Translations under genes and position numbers: made by a program
In this document: positions 24,501 to 36,776 of the stretch, in pieces
Numbering within the stretch: position 1 is the stretch's first letter
Layout of the letters: each line of letters starts with the position of its first letter
NCBI GenBank assembly: GCA_018350325.1
Contig: JAEVLN010000002.1
Span: forward strand, 4,323,456 to 4,387,455
Length of the DNA stretch: 64,000 bases
Direction: 5' to 3'
DNA from: Globodera rostochiensis
Taxonomy: Eukaryota; Nematoda; Chromadorea; Rhabditida; Heteroderidae
The notes under the pieces: model-generated
The model's input: the letters and a program-made list of their open reading frames with translations, nothing else
The model's database searches: none
What the model was told of the DNA's origin: nothing

Positions 24501-27500
24501 ACCACTGCCGCCATGTTCAGACAGCCCGAAAGAAGCGGTGGAAGTGCGGGTGGTTGGGCAGCATTGTCTTCAGCAACCTCTGTGGTGTCTTTGTCTACGT
24601 CAACCGCATCAGCATCGTCGTCCACTGCAGCCGCGAGTCAGCAATTGCATCACCATGACAGGACGTCTCCTAATGTTTACAAATGTGGGTTTTTTAATGC
24701 TTGAAAGAAAACTATGTGTACCGCCGCATTTCATAAAATGGCCTTTCCCGGGAAAAATTGTTATTGTTTCTCCCTTTCTGTTTGTGTGTACCCAACGGTT
24801 TTTTTTTAATTTTTTTTTCTGTGAAAGTATTCAACCCATAACCAGAAAAATTTTAGTTGGAAAAGAACATTTTACGCACAAATAGAAGAAGTTGTTGGGG
24901 CTGAGGTGAAGCGTTTAAAAAATTTACACCATTTTTATGCCGATTTTTTTCAAAAATTTACAATTTGTGTTTTATAGTCCAATATTGGGTTGTCCCATAA
25001 TGCCCTTTTCAACATAATGCGAAATTTATTGTATCTCAAAAACAAAAGACAATCAAAGCAGATGTGTACATATGTGGAATTTTAGGAAAGAGTTTCATTT
25101 TTAAAAAATTCTTTAAAATATAAATGATGAGTTAAAAAAAACACGATTATACATCATTTTGAAGAGGAAAACTGCTTTTTAGAATTACATCAAATTATAC
25201 AAATTTGCTGTTGAAAACAATAAATCGTACAGGGCTCAAAGCTTTGGGATTTTTTGACCAGCATTGATCAATTTAGAGGGGATAAAGTGATAAAGTGCAA
25301 TATTTTGGAATTTTAGCTGGCGTTGTGCCTGCGCGTCCCTCGCCGTTGGAGGCGTATCTGAAACGCCAGTTGAGCAGCGAACTGAAAGATCCGTGCCAAA
25401 ATTGTTTGACTTTGCTGCAAGTGTTATATGGGCTGAACACATTTTGGTGGAAAATTTTTGATGGTGCCGACGATGATAACAATGGGGAGTTGTTTCAACT
25501 TCCACCGATCACGCACAGACCAATCATCGCGCAGAGGTGGAGGGCGGCCCAGAATTAAAAATTTTTGATCCAAAAAAAACTTATTGACAATAATTATTCC
25601 TTGAAATTTTTTTTCGTAAGTTTTAACAATGTTTATTTCAGTTTCTTCTATTCCTCAAAGCTGAACTCCAAAGTGACGCGCCAACTTGCCGACTTTTTGA
25701 CTGTCGCAACGCAACAAATTCCAAAATGTCTGTTTTTTCATATAATGCCACAATTTTTTTTATTGTTTTTACCATACAGGGACATTGGATCTTGTCCGTG
25801 CTGTGTAAGTTTTGTGTACAAAGTCTAATTGATAACGTGTATGTCGATTTTTAACAAAAAAAATTCTTTTCCCTTACACAGTCCTTTCGTCTTCAACTTT
25901 CCGACGCGCCGTTCTTTCCTGTTCTGCACCGCGTTTGGCCGTGACCGGGCGCTGATGCATTTGGTGAACGAGACCGGCAACGACGAGCAGGACGGCGGTG
26001 GACATGACGCCGCTTCACGGCTGATCACCCGACTGGAACGACGCAAAGTGCAGGTGAGTGGGGGCTGGCGGATCAGATGATTGAAGAGAGCGAGACAGGC
26101 CCGTAGCCAGAAATTTTTTTCGGGGGGGGGGACAGTTCTTAGTGTGTATTTTACCCCTTTTATTGCATTTTTTTAAGATCAAACGTGACAATCTGCTCAG
26201 AGATGCACAACAAATCTTCACGCAATTGCACACATCGAGGGCAATGCTGGAAGTTGGTTTCCACGGAGGTGATGTGCTCTTTTTTAATATTTTTGATTTA
26301 GATTTTGGCGTTTTGTTGTTTTTATTATAGTACATGAGTCACTTTCGGCGGCGATCATTTCAGTGCCCACACTTCAGTGCCAGCACTTAAAAAGGCTATA
26401 ACTTTCTTTAAACTCAACCAAATCAAACAATCAAGATGTCATTGGAAAGCTCTAAGCTTTTAAAAGCTATTGGCCAACGCTAGTCAATTAGAAAATTCGT
26501 AAAAAAAGTTATTGCAATAAAACTGATGAAAAGCCCTGATTTTGGGTGTTTTTCACGTTGAACTTCTTAAAAACGATTGAACCGCCTTGGCTTTTTTTTG
26601 TACGATTTTCTCATTTAGAGCTTTCCAATGACATCTTGATTGTATGATTTAGTTGAGTTTAAAAAAAGTTATAGCCTTTTTTAGTGCTGGCACTGAAGTG
26701 TCCGGCACTGAAGTGTGGGCACCAGGGCTGCACGTGATCGGAAAAAAAAAATCCGTGAACGTGATCCGTGATCACGGACCCCCAAAAACGCCGTGATTTG
26801 GCGTGATCCGTGATCCGTGATTTTGAAAAAAAATAAATAGAGAAACCCCAAAATTTTTTTATTCTCTTTCCAATATTATTTAATGGAAAATAAGACAGAA
26901 ACCAGGGGCGGCGCCAGGGAGGGGACCCAATTGTCTTGCAAAATTAATCATTTTGGACCAATTTTATTAATAAATTTCGTTAAAATCTTCAAAAAATTTT
27001 CTCGGCGGCGCCTATTGGCACCGGCGTCCACTCCCTCCAGATAAAGCAGAATTCTCAAAATTTTTTTTGCCGGTTTTTGAATTTTTCAATAATACAAGTT
27101 TTTTTGAGAACCTTTAGGGGTGGGAGTCGGCGGTGCCGATAGGCGCCGCCGAGAAAATTTTGAATTTTTGACTCAAATTATTAAGAGATTTGCAACAAAA
27201 TTTTAAACATAAATGCGGTAATTTTGATTTTTAAAGAATGGGAAGTGTCCAAGGCATCACCTGAAATTCTTTTTAAGAAATATTTCGTTAAGAAAATTCT
27301 TTCAGGATTTTTTTGTAAAAGTATGAAACAACCTTAACCTTAGCATTTTTATTAAATCACAACGACACACGTTATATTTCCGATGAGCAAAACTGAAAAA
27401 ATTTTGCAGAGCAAGTCGAATATTTTGGGAGCCGTTCATTCGGGCGCTTACGGTTGGGCGCCGGGTCTTTTTAAACGTTTTTTTCAAAAAATTGTAAAGC

Positions 27501-30330
27501 CTAAGCTAGCTTTATATGTGAGCCTTAAAAAATGTTGCTCAATAAACACGTACTTTCCAAAAATTTTACTAGCCTACCTAATATACCGAGCGCCCAACCG
27601 TGAGCGCCCAAACGTACCCAATTGGAATATTTAATATTCCAAGTATTCGTTTCGAAAATTTTTTATTATTAATCCATACTCCAATACCAATCACGGATCA
27701 AAATCACGGATTATTTCAAAAAATCCGTGATCCGTGATCACGGACCCCCAAAAACGCTGTGATTGGCGTGATCCGTGATACGTGATCCGTGATCACGTGC
27801 AGCCCTGGTGGGCACTGAAGTGACCGGCACTGAAGTGTGGGCACTGAAGTGATGCGTACCCGTCATTTATTTTGTAAACTCATTTTTGCAGAGGTTGGCA
27901 CCGGCTTTGGCCCGACCTTGGAGTTCTACTCCACACTGAGCCGTTCGTTGCAGAAGAGTTCGCTTCGTTTGTGGGACGGAACTGTGCGAAAATATGCTGA
28001 AAGTGACAGAGACGGTAAAACACAATTAGTAATGAAGAATGGTTTCATTATTTTTAGTTTTTTTTGTGACAGTATTGTTAATAAAAGTGAATTTATTGTA
28101 AATCTTTCAATGGCAGGCACTGGCGACGACGAGTACATTTTTGCTGCGCAAGGACTGTACCCGCAACAGTTGGGCACCAAAGCGATGACTCCGCGTCAGT
28201 TCGAGCAACGCATCAAACGCTTTGAGTTCATTGGGCGTCTGTTGGCACAGACATTGATCGATTCGCGGATGGTCCGCTTTTGATCAATTTACTTTAAAGG
28301 AAAAGTGAATATTGTATGGAGTCACTTTCTTCCCTTTTTTTGGGTGGCATAAAATTTAAATCTGACCTTTTTGTCGGGCCTTGGGTTTTGGTATGGGCGA
28401 GCTATTAAGAAAATATTCCGTGGATGTTTTTGTACCTTTTAATGAAAATTTTGGACTAAATTTGACAATGGGTTTCTAATTAATTTCTCGTTTTGAACGC
28501 GTTTCAAACAAAATTTAATCAAAACAGCTTGATCTCGACCTGGCCCCGCCGGTGTTTAAATGGCTGATTGGCCAAGAGGGCACTTTGGGCGCTGAAGACT
28601 TTGAGAAGCTGGACCCAATCGTTTACCGTTCACTGCGCGACATTGTGCAAACCGAGCATGACCAATTTGATGAACTGCAAGTGGTTGGTGTTTTGTTTCT
28701 TGCGCATGTTGACACTGCGCAATATGAATGTATGTTCTCAGTTTTTCACGTATCCCGGCGACTCTTCTCTGGAGTTAATCAAGGGCGGAAAGAATGTGCA
28801 AGTGACAAAGGCAAATTGCAAACAGTTTATGGAGGTGCGTTTGTCAAGAATGTGGCTTTTTCGTTTTTCCTAAATCCATCCCCGAAATTTGAACATTACA
28901 ACAAAGATCAATGCCTGGTAGTTTTTTCGGGTGCCATGTTAATACAATATATTCTCGGCTTTGAAACCACAAAATGATCATGTTTTTATGTTTATTCAGT
29001 TGGTCTTCTACTGGCGTCTGGTTGAGGGCGTTCGGGCTGAAATGGAGGCGCTCCGGCGTGGCTTCCACCTGATCATCGCCAATGAGGCGCTGCAAATTTT
29101 TACCTCAGACGAAATCTCGGAACTGTTCTGCGGCAACGATGACGAAGACGACCGAGTGTGGAGCAAATCCGTGCTGCAGCATTGCATCCGTCCGGTAAAT
29201 AACACCTAGCGATTTTGGAAAGTCCTCGCTTCGATTTCTGGGAACCGGTATTCGGACTTCAGCTAAAAGTCTAGCATCCATTCTTCGCTGATTGATGTTA
29301 AACTATATTTTAAATCGAATTCAGGACCACGGCTATTCGTACGATTCTCAGCAAATCAAATGGCTAATCGACATGTTACATGGATTTCCGAAGGAAAAGG
29401 TGTGTGTAGTATGTATGTGTGTGTGTATATACTGACGAATTTTTAATATTTTTGCCTAAAAACATTTTTTTAGCGTCGTCGTTTTCTCCAATTTTGCACC
29501 GGCTCACCACGTTTGCCCGTCGGCGGCTTTAAGGGACTCTCGCCGCCACTGACTGTTGTGAAGAAGACCGCCTCATTTGTCGGCAACGAAAACGAGCTCC
29601 CGTCGGCGATGACCTGCTATAATGTAATGTGTTAAAAAACCTTCGTCGTTTTTTATTTTATGTGTGTGGTTGTTTAGAAACTTAGGGATCGGGGACATTT
29701 TTTGTGGATTTGTTTTGAAATCCGAGGACCAAAACCACATCGAACTTTGGCACCAGCATCATTGTGATAATCCTGATTTCCCGTACTTAAAAGAGCTCAA
29801 TTGTTTGACCCCCTCCCTGCCTCGGCGAAGAATACGGCATCATAGGATGGACTTGCCGCCTTAAATGCAATAATATTTGAATTACTCTAATTGAATCTTA
29901 ATCAATGCATGTTATTTTCAGTACCTGAAAATCCCTCCTTATGAGAGCTATCGCACTTTCGTGGACCGTTTCGAAGTGAGTTTTATTTCTGTGCAGTAAG
30001 TATATATAGTGTTTTTGTTGATCAGCGAAAAAATAAATAAACAACATTAGGGTGGAGGGGTGGGGCGCCTCTCACCAATTTTTGAATGTGGTGTCCTTTT
30101 GGCCACTAGAAGATGTTTGTTGTGATCAGCTCGCGTTTATGTTTAATGCTGGTTGATAGCCTGATCTCTATGCAATAAAAACGGAAAAATGCACCCCTAA
30201 TAATCGACTTTTTTGGTTCCCCCCCCCCCCGAAAATTTTTTCTGGCTACGGCCCTGCTAACGCATATTATAATTGTTTTTTGTTCATTTAGGTTGCACTC
30301 CAGCACGTCTACAGCTTCTTTTTGACCTAA
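15516..30330 (+). CDS. TRIP12-type HECT E3 ubiquitin ligase
   Basis: The product is a ubiquitin-protein ligase that takes ubiquitin from an E2 onto a catalytic cysteine and passes it to substrates; in animals TRIP12 is nuclear. My 43-exon model totals 5502 nt and all phases close, giving 1833 residues (human TRIP12 is about 1990). Residues 1-310 are low-complexity (Ser, Gly, His). Residues 311-735 form armadillo-like helices ([47 protein letters not shown]). A conserved central region follows ([33 protein letters not shown]). The HECT domain is about 1455-1833 ([45 protein letters not shown]). The catalytic Cys is residue 1801 (codon 29615-29617), and the chain ends VYSFFLT. The WWE domain of vertebrate TRIP12 appears to be absent. 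Introns run from 39 nt (18637-18675) to 1623 nt (26269-27891). The ATG at 15516 was chosen because it opens the first in-phase exon; upstream exons are not excluded. Confidence 0.92.
26354..27853. mobile_element. CACTTCAGTGCC foldback element in a HECT-domain intron
   Basis: The left end (ATCATTTCAGTGCCCACACT) and right end (complement, ending CACTGAAGTGAT) are inverted. The homology continues inward as AAAAAGGCTATAACTTTCTT (about 26390) against its complement near 26660, and as AAGATGTCATTGGAAAGCTC against its complement near 26620. The right arm is interrupted by the hAT-like insertion 26723-27807. The element lies in the sense-strand intron between the exon ending [10 protein letters not shown] and the exon [12 protein letters not shown] of the ubiquitin ligase. 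Confidence 0.8.
26715..27815. mobile_element. second hAT-like MITE with perfect 8-bp target duplication
   Basis: The element at 26723-27807 begins CAGGGCTGCACGTGATC and ends with the inverse, GATCACGTGCAGCCCTG. The flanks are identical octamers GTGGGCAC (26715-26722 and 27808-27815). Subterminal GTGATCCGTGATCACGG motifs are repeated at both ends. There is no transposase. It contains two inverted copies of the GC-rich hairpin (27003-27025, 27127-27152) and a CAGGGGCGGCGCCAGGG phrase near 26904 that may be the end of a further nested element. Confidence 0.9.
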
Positions 30331-30709
30331 CTAATAATGAGGAGGAAAGCGGATGAATTAAGCGAATGCACACATAATGTGATTACAGAGAAAAGTGAAT
30401 TTGATTTGACATATGTGCAAGATAACAAACAAATTTTTAAAAGAATTGTATTCATCATCCAAAAATCTGTGTGACCACATAGAGGCTTTTCTTCTTTAAT
30501 TTCCTTTTCATTATTCTAAAACAAAGTCGATATTTTGTGTGTGTAATGTGTTTATGTGACACATTTAATTGAATAAAGTGTGAAGTGCGATGACTGTGTT
30601 AAATGCGCAATTTTGTGCACTTTTCCAATAGAAAATGTGATCCAGCGGAATGTATGCATTATCTTATATTGTTTGACATTTTGTTTTTTGTCGGTTTGTT
30701 AGGGAGGGA

Positions 30710-32581
30710 ATGGAGTCGCTTGTGCAGCATCAGCAGGAGGCGATCGACAAACGGCAATTGGCTGATTCAAAGTTGGGTCCCTGGCAGCTTCGAATTTGGG
30801 GGGGGGGTCTGGATGCTTTTTCAAGACCTTGGACTTGATGCAACGATCGAGATCTCGAAAAGAGCTAGAAAATTTCACCGATCGAGATCAGGGCATAAGT
30901 GCAAAATTCTTGCAAGACTCAGGAAGGGGAATAGGGGGCGGCCTCGCCAATGGCGGTTATAGTAAAGTTTGTGCCCCGCATTTCAATTTTTGCCAAATTC
31001 GTAACAGTGCACCAAATAACATATTTTCAGATAATTTTTAGAATAAAAATATTTCCCAAAAATTTTGACTAAAAGGGTTCGCTTCTATGCCTATAAAAGT
31101 GGTTTCGAGTGTTTTTGGCTCTGGGACTGCTTATATTTACTTTTTTTCAAAGTCAAGAAAAGAGTGATTCCAGCGATTTTAAGGGTGTATATTCCAAATA
31201 TTGTCTCAATTTTTACCAATTTAGAATCCCGGACCCGAATTCGAGCATTTGTCGAAATATTCAAAACATTTTCCCTTTAGCTTTCTTTGGGCGAGCTCGA
31301 CGAGGCCGATCGGTTGCTGTCAGAGGCGGACGTCCACCTCGACAATTTGTTGGCACCCGCGCTGGAGCGTGGCCTCTTTTACATGTCCAAATTTGCTCTG
31401 GCACGAAAGCGATGGAACCAGTCGGCGGAGGATGAAAGAGGCGAGAAAACTTTTTAAATGATTCTCCTTTTTCAATCATTTATTTTTTATTCACTGCCGG
31501 CGGCGGCGGCGGAACACTAGAGATCGGATGACATTGTGATTTCGATCGAGAATCTCGATCGAAATCACCGAGATAATCGATCGAGAATCCGAAAAAGCAT
31601 TAAGATCTCGCAAAATTTCGTCAATCGAAATTTTGGTCTCCGATCTCTACGCCACCAAGGGGGGGGGGGGTGAAGGGACTGCAGCACCGCCGACCCACCC
31701 GCGCCCCCAAAAGAAGCAGAATTCTCAAAGAAAAATCGCTTAAGAAAAATGCAATAAAACCCATAAATACATACTCCCTTAAAATCCAACGTTTGGGGTA
31801 AAAATTCTTTAAGAAAATGTAATAAAAACCAAAAATGCACCCTTAATAACGAACATTTTTTGAAAAAATTCCTTAACAAAAATGCAATAAAAAGCAAAAA
31901 ATACACCTCTAAAAATCGATTTTTTCTTGAATCAGCCCCCCCTGAAAAAAATCCTGGCTACGCCCTTGTACGCCACATCCATTTTTTCCTTGTCAACGGT
32001 CTCATACGACAAATCAACCACCACCACGCTAAATAAACTTATGGTTTTGTGAAATTTGGAGAACTTGGGTTTCAATTGATTAAAAGTTGCCATTAAAACT
32101 TTCAAAGTGAAAAAAAAAGAATTGAAACGCAGTTACTTTTAACTTTGAACTCTTAACTTTGAAAATTTTGCATCTTACTTTTAACTTTGAACTTTTAAAA
32201 AGTTAAAAGTAAAGTGACAATTGAAACAGGCCCCTGGAGAGATTGGATTGGAAACGTGATTTTTAATACAAATATCAGAACCGATTTCGGAGAATTTTTC
32301 TGAGACGGGTGAATTCCAACAGGGAGCGGAGATCTTCAATTTCTGATGTTTTTCTTTCTTTTGCAGAAATGAATAAGGCGTGCTTTTACTTGGACAAGGC
32401 GCTCAAAGTTTTCCACAACTGTTTCCCGTTAATGGCCGCAAAAGCGGTCAAAGAGGCGGCACTGTTTGGGCATGAAATGGGCAACAAAAAGGTGCGCAAT
32501 GTGGCCGCCACAATTCTCTACACAATGCCATTAAAAAAAAAGAAGCAGCAGCAGAAGAAGGCGAAGAAGTACAATAAGTGA
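30710..32581 (+). CDS. helical TPR-like hypothetical protein (partial exon model)
   Basis: Three coding stretches follow the ubiquitin ligase on the same strand. The first starts at ATG 30710 (MESLVQHQQEAIDKRQL). The second begins at 31281 after TTTAG (GELDEADRLLSEADVHLDNL, then ERGLFYMSKFALARKRW). The last, 32367-32581, begins after TTGCAG (KACFYLDKALKVFHNCF, MAAKAVKEAALFGHEMG) and ends in a Lys/Gln-rich tail. The paired amphipathic helices resemble tetratricopeptide repeats. Joining exon 2 to exon 3 in frame needs a GC donor at about 31441 (AAAGAG|GCGAGA); otherwise exon 2 runs to a stop at 31455. I could not join exon 1 to exon 2 with a normal GT donor. The family is not recognised. The start lies only about 380 bp past the ligase stop, so co-transcription is possible. 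Confidence 0.5.
31519..31651. mobile_element. small MITE with TAGAGATCGGA terminal repeats
   Basis: An 11-bp terminal inverted repeat (TAGAGATCGGA and TCCGATCTCTA) bounds about 133 bp rich in ATCGATCGAGAATC-type palindromes. A clear target-site duplication was not seen. It lies in the intron between exons 2 and 3 of the TPR-like gene. Confidence 0.65.
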
Positions 32582-35269
32582 TTGACGACGAAGACGACGA
32601 TCTTAATGATCGAAAAAACCACAATTTATTTGTTTTTATGCACAAATGGCAATTTTTTGAGTCGGCTCTTATGCAGTTTAGGCCCCACAACTTTTGGCAT
32701 AAATGTGGATTGTTAAATCAGGGCTCCCAAAAAAAATTTTCTGAAAAAAACATTAACTAAAACATCGTTAAAACCTTCAAAAAGATTATCCCGGTGGTTG
32801 GATCTTCCCATTCCTAAAAAGCTACAAAGTTACCGTATTTTCAAAATGTTGGTTGCAAATCTTTTAACAAAGGAATAAAAAAATTTAAAAAAGAAAAACG
32901 TGTTTTTGTCGGAAATTTTGTCGTTTTAACGCACCTATCCGAACCTAAAAAAACTTATTTTGGGATGGAATTTGGGCACCGTAATAGAGCATTTAAAAAA
33001 TAAAATTTCAAAAATTTTCGCCATTTTAGAATCTCGTTAAATACTTAGGAACTTTTATCGAAAGCATATTCAAATAAAGTGATTTTCCTTCTTAAAATTA
33101 TAGAATTTTCAAATTTAATTTAAAAATAAGTCAGCGCTCCGCTTTTTGTCTTTTCTGGAAAATTTGAAAGCGAAATTTCATCAAAAAATCAAGTCGAAAA
33201 AAATGAGAAGCTAACATCAAAGTCCATCGAATTAAGCTTTGAAACGGCACAATTGGATTGTAACAAAATTGCCAAACGGAAGAGTCGCATTTTTTTAAAA
33301 TTGTTATTTAAATTTGACGCCCGAGAATAAAACTGATTTGCGAAGAAAGCGACCAATTCTGCTTTAGCTTTAAATTTGCCTTGTCGTTTGCCTTTTTTTG
33401 ACGGCAAATTTTACGGCGCTTTGCCCGAGGCAAATTTGTTCAAAAAACGTTGCCCCCGAGGCGTAAAATTTATTTCCTAATTCTCCTATTCATCCCCGCC
33501 AGGCGTTTACGTCATTCAAAATGTTGTTGCATCTGTGCTATTTGCATCCGTGAAATATTAAGAATTTAAACAAAGTTATAAAATATGGCATAATTACGGC
33601 AGAATGGCATCAAAATTATGGCATTTGCCATAAAAAGAGGGCTATTTGAGCTTCGTGGTATGGAATTTCCATTTGTTTAAACCTACCGCAAAATTTCATT
33701 CAAAATTAAATGAATGCTGCACCCTTAGATATCCGGCAAAATCACGAATTTGTCTTTAATTAAAACAGTAAAATATTTGAATTAAGTCATGCAACAATGG
33801 CGGCTTTTTCGACGACAGAAAAGAGCTTTTGAACTTTCAACATTTTTTGTGCCAACAAACGCCCATTGTGCCATTGTATTCGCTTGAGAGAGAAAGCAGC
33901 CAGCCCCCTTTTTTTTTGTTTTGTTTTTGGCTAACATTTATTGTGTGTGAGCTTTTGTGCCCATGTGGCACGCGAATGGCCTTGCCCAAGTTTTTTCTCT
34001 CTCCGTATTGTGCACTTGAGGCTGCTTTCTTTTGCCACTCTCTTTAAAATATTCAAAAAAAAATTTCCCGCCGGACCTCTCCCATTCTCCTAAAAAACTT
34101 CAAAAAATTACGTTTTTTAACATTTTGATTGCAAATCTGATAAAAAATTGAGTCGAACATTCAAAAATCCCCCCGGCGGCGCCTTTCGGCACCGCCGACC
34201 TGCTTCGTTATCAAATGATTATTTTTTAGAATAATTGCGCTCAAAAAACAGAGAAAATTCTTCTTTTTTTTTGCGCTCGATCTTCTAAAATTATTTTGTT
34301 GAGCGGCGGGAGGGTGGTATCAAATTTTTTGAAAATAAACACATTTTGGTAAGAAATTTTCCGATTTCCGACTTCCGAATTTGAGGTCGTCGGCTCCCAC
34401 CCCTGGTGCATAAATGCGGTCAATTTGTTTAATTTTACTACAAAATATCGAGAATCAGGAGAAATAATCCCCCCCCCCCCCTCCCCCCGCCTCCATTAAG
34501 TCATTCTGTAGCAGCAAATTCCCGCACATTTTCCTTTATCCGGTGGGGGGGGGGATAATCTATGCAAAACCAGTCAACTGAACTGCTCTATTTGTTGTTC
34601 CATAGTCTAATCAGTGCTGAGTGCTTTTTTGGTGCCAATAAAAACTCAAAATCTGATGGGTTTTTTCAGACTCGAAGCTCAAAACTCGACTCGAAAAATG
34701 TTCGCCCTTTTTTGAAACTTGAGGCAACTCTTTTTTGGATTGTATTTCGACCCAAAAACAATTCATCGAGTAATTAAAATTTTATAAAATGTGTAAATAT
34801 AAAACATAAATATTCTTACATAATTTGGCGATTTGGACCCGGAACATTTGAACCGTTGCGAAAAAATGCAATTTCAATAACATAAAAAATTTGAAAAGAA
34901 AAATTTGTTCAAGACCTTTTAAATATGCTGACAGCTTCATGGAGCCGAATTGAGAAATTTTATCTAAAATTTTGACATTTTACTGAGTTTTTTTTGTCAA
35001 AAAGTATCGCCGTGAGAATTTTTTTGGTTGAAAATGGCAGTTTTTGTTTGAGCAAATGCTATAAAATTTAACATTTAGGAAATATATGGTGGGTATAAAT
35101 TCATTTCGTTTATTCACTTTTTTCCCCTGTCGTCATAGCAAAATGTAAAAAAAAAATTGGCTAAAATATCTTTTTGGCATTTTATTTCCGAATTCTGTTT
35201 TTTTGTGCTATTGTAGCCTCCCATTGATTTTTGTAGCATTACGTTTAATTCCGCTTTTTGTCTATAGGG

Positions 35270-35405
35270 GGATGTTCGAGAATCTCGGTCTCGAGTCTCG
35301 ACTCGAGAAAATTTCTCGGGTTTTTAATGTCTTGGTGTTCGAATGCTCGGAATTAAGTCTCGGCATCGTTTCTCGAGTCTTTGGGCAAATTTTGAGTCTC
35401 GAACA
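35270..35405. repeat. CTCGAG-rich palindromic repeat
   Basis: A dense run of TCTCGAGTCTCGACTCGAG-type sequence. Related runs occur at 49927-50105 and 62240-62405. The open frame across it (plus strand) is a by-product of the repeat. Confidence 0.65.
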
Positions 35406-36278
35406 TCTTCCCTTTATTAGTCTAATTGATTTTTATTTTTTTGTTTGTGTCCCACAATTAATTTTTTGTATCTTTGTAAGGCATCATTTGTGCCATGGTT
35501 TGCGCGCGACGGCTATACACATTCTTTCATTGTCCTTAATCCCATCAAAAATGTGTCGGCAATTTTTTTGTTTTAATATACCTCAGCCCACTTAATCTGC
35601 TCCGGCCGCAACTCCCACGCAGATGGCTTGGATCCCCCGGGGGGGGGGGATAATCTCTCCTCATAAAGAGAAGAATTAATATTTAAATGTTCAACAGAAA
35701 CCCTTCTTTTGGTGTCAAATGCTTTAATGGTAAAACGTTCAAAATTCGCGCACATTCTTTCTGAATGCCGTCAATTTGCGCACAAATCGGAATGCCGCCA
35801 AAAAGGCCTCCGGATGCACGCACATAAATGGCATCTGACCTAAATGAGAGGCTCGTTGGCGTCGTCAAATTGTGCCAAAGCGCGAGACCTCAAAAACATG
35901 GTTAAATGTGTGTCAATACATAAATGTGAATTATCATTATACGCCGTGCACTTTGCTGGCCCTACCAGAGAAAAGTGGACTGGACTTTTCAATCTGTCCG
36001 GATGCCATGCGTCAGCAGAGCATTTAGCCCCCACAAACTTAAGTGCCATTAACATTAATTAACAGCTTATTGCCCCGTTGGCCAAACATCAATAAAAACG
36101 GCGTAATTGCGTACATATTGGATACAGATGGTCTCTGTCTGCACTCAAAAACTTGCAAGAACCGTGCGTGCGCGTCTCTAAGTTCACAAAATGCGTCAGT
36201 AGTTAAAACGCGTGCGCCTTCTTTAAAATTTCACGTCCATTAACGCTGTTTAGCAAAGCGTCACTAGCGCACGTACGC

Positions 36279-36457
36279 GGACAAAAGGTCCCACAGACAA
36301 ATTGTCCTCTAATGAAAAATTGGTCGAAATGTCCCCGCATAGGAATCGTGCATGTGACCCTTTTTTTTGTCCGTGGATTTTTTAAACGATTTTCCGTTAG
36401 GAGACAAATGAACGATTTTCCTTTAGGGGACATTTTGTCCGTGGGACCTTTTGACAG
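36279..36457. mobile_element. MITE with CAAAAGGTCCCAC terminal repeats
   Basis: The left end CAAAAGGTCCCACAGACAAA and the right end (complement, TTTTGTCCGTGGGACCTTTTG) are inverted over about 35-40 bp with a few mismatches. Total length is about 180 bp with no coding content. It lies a few hundred bases upstream of the secreted peptide gene. Confidence 0.75.
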
Positions 36458-36776
36458 CATGCCATCGTAGCATCAACACATCCCTTTTTGTTGCACTATT
36501 TCAGCAGATGGCCGAGGCAATCCAAGCAAATCCCCCGCGGGGATTAAGGCAAAAATTAGCTGATTGGGGCGGGGCGGCGGGGTGTGGTTGGGAGTGCGCT
36601 TCACACCAAATGCAATATTTAAGCCCCTCCGGGGAATCTCATCAATGGCATTTGGACGTCGTCTGCTGTTTGGCACAAAATAATAATTTTTTTTTCATCT
36701 TAAGTCCCTGCAGAAGCTCTCGCCCACCAGTGACTGTCGTCCACTCATCCGAAAATATTTTTTTAAAAATCTCAAC

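Larger units (their letters stand above)
32582..36776. other. long stretch without a secure gene
   Basis: AT-rich DNA with a GC-rich hairpin copy at 34174-34198, poly-C and poly-G tracts near 34470, 34543 and 35640, a CTCGAG-rich repeat at 35270-35405, and a MITE at 36279-36457. Open frames around 35683-36055 on either strand lack splice-linked partners or family motifs and are not called. Confidence 0.5.

Noticed and set aside
35203..35595. 130-codon plus-strand frame
   Set aside because: Much of it is CTCGAG-rich palindromic repeat.
35683..36062. Open frames on both strands upstream of the peptide precursor
   Set aside because: Both strands are open, with no splice-linked exons or motifs, so a gene could not be supported.
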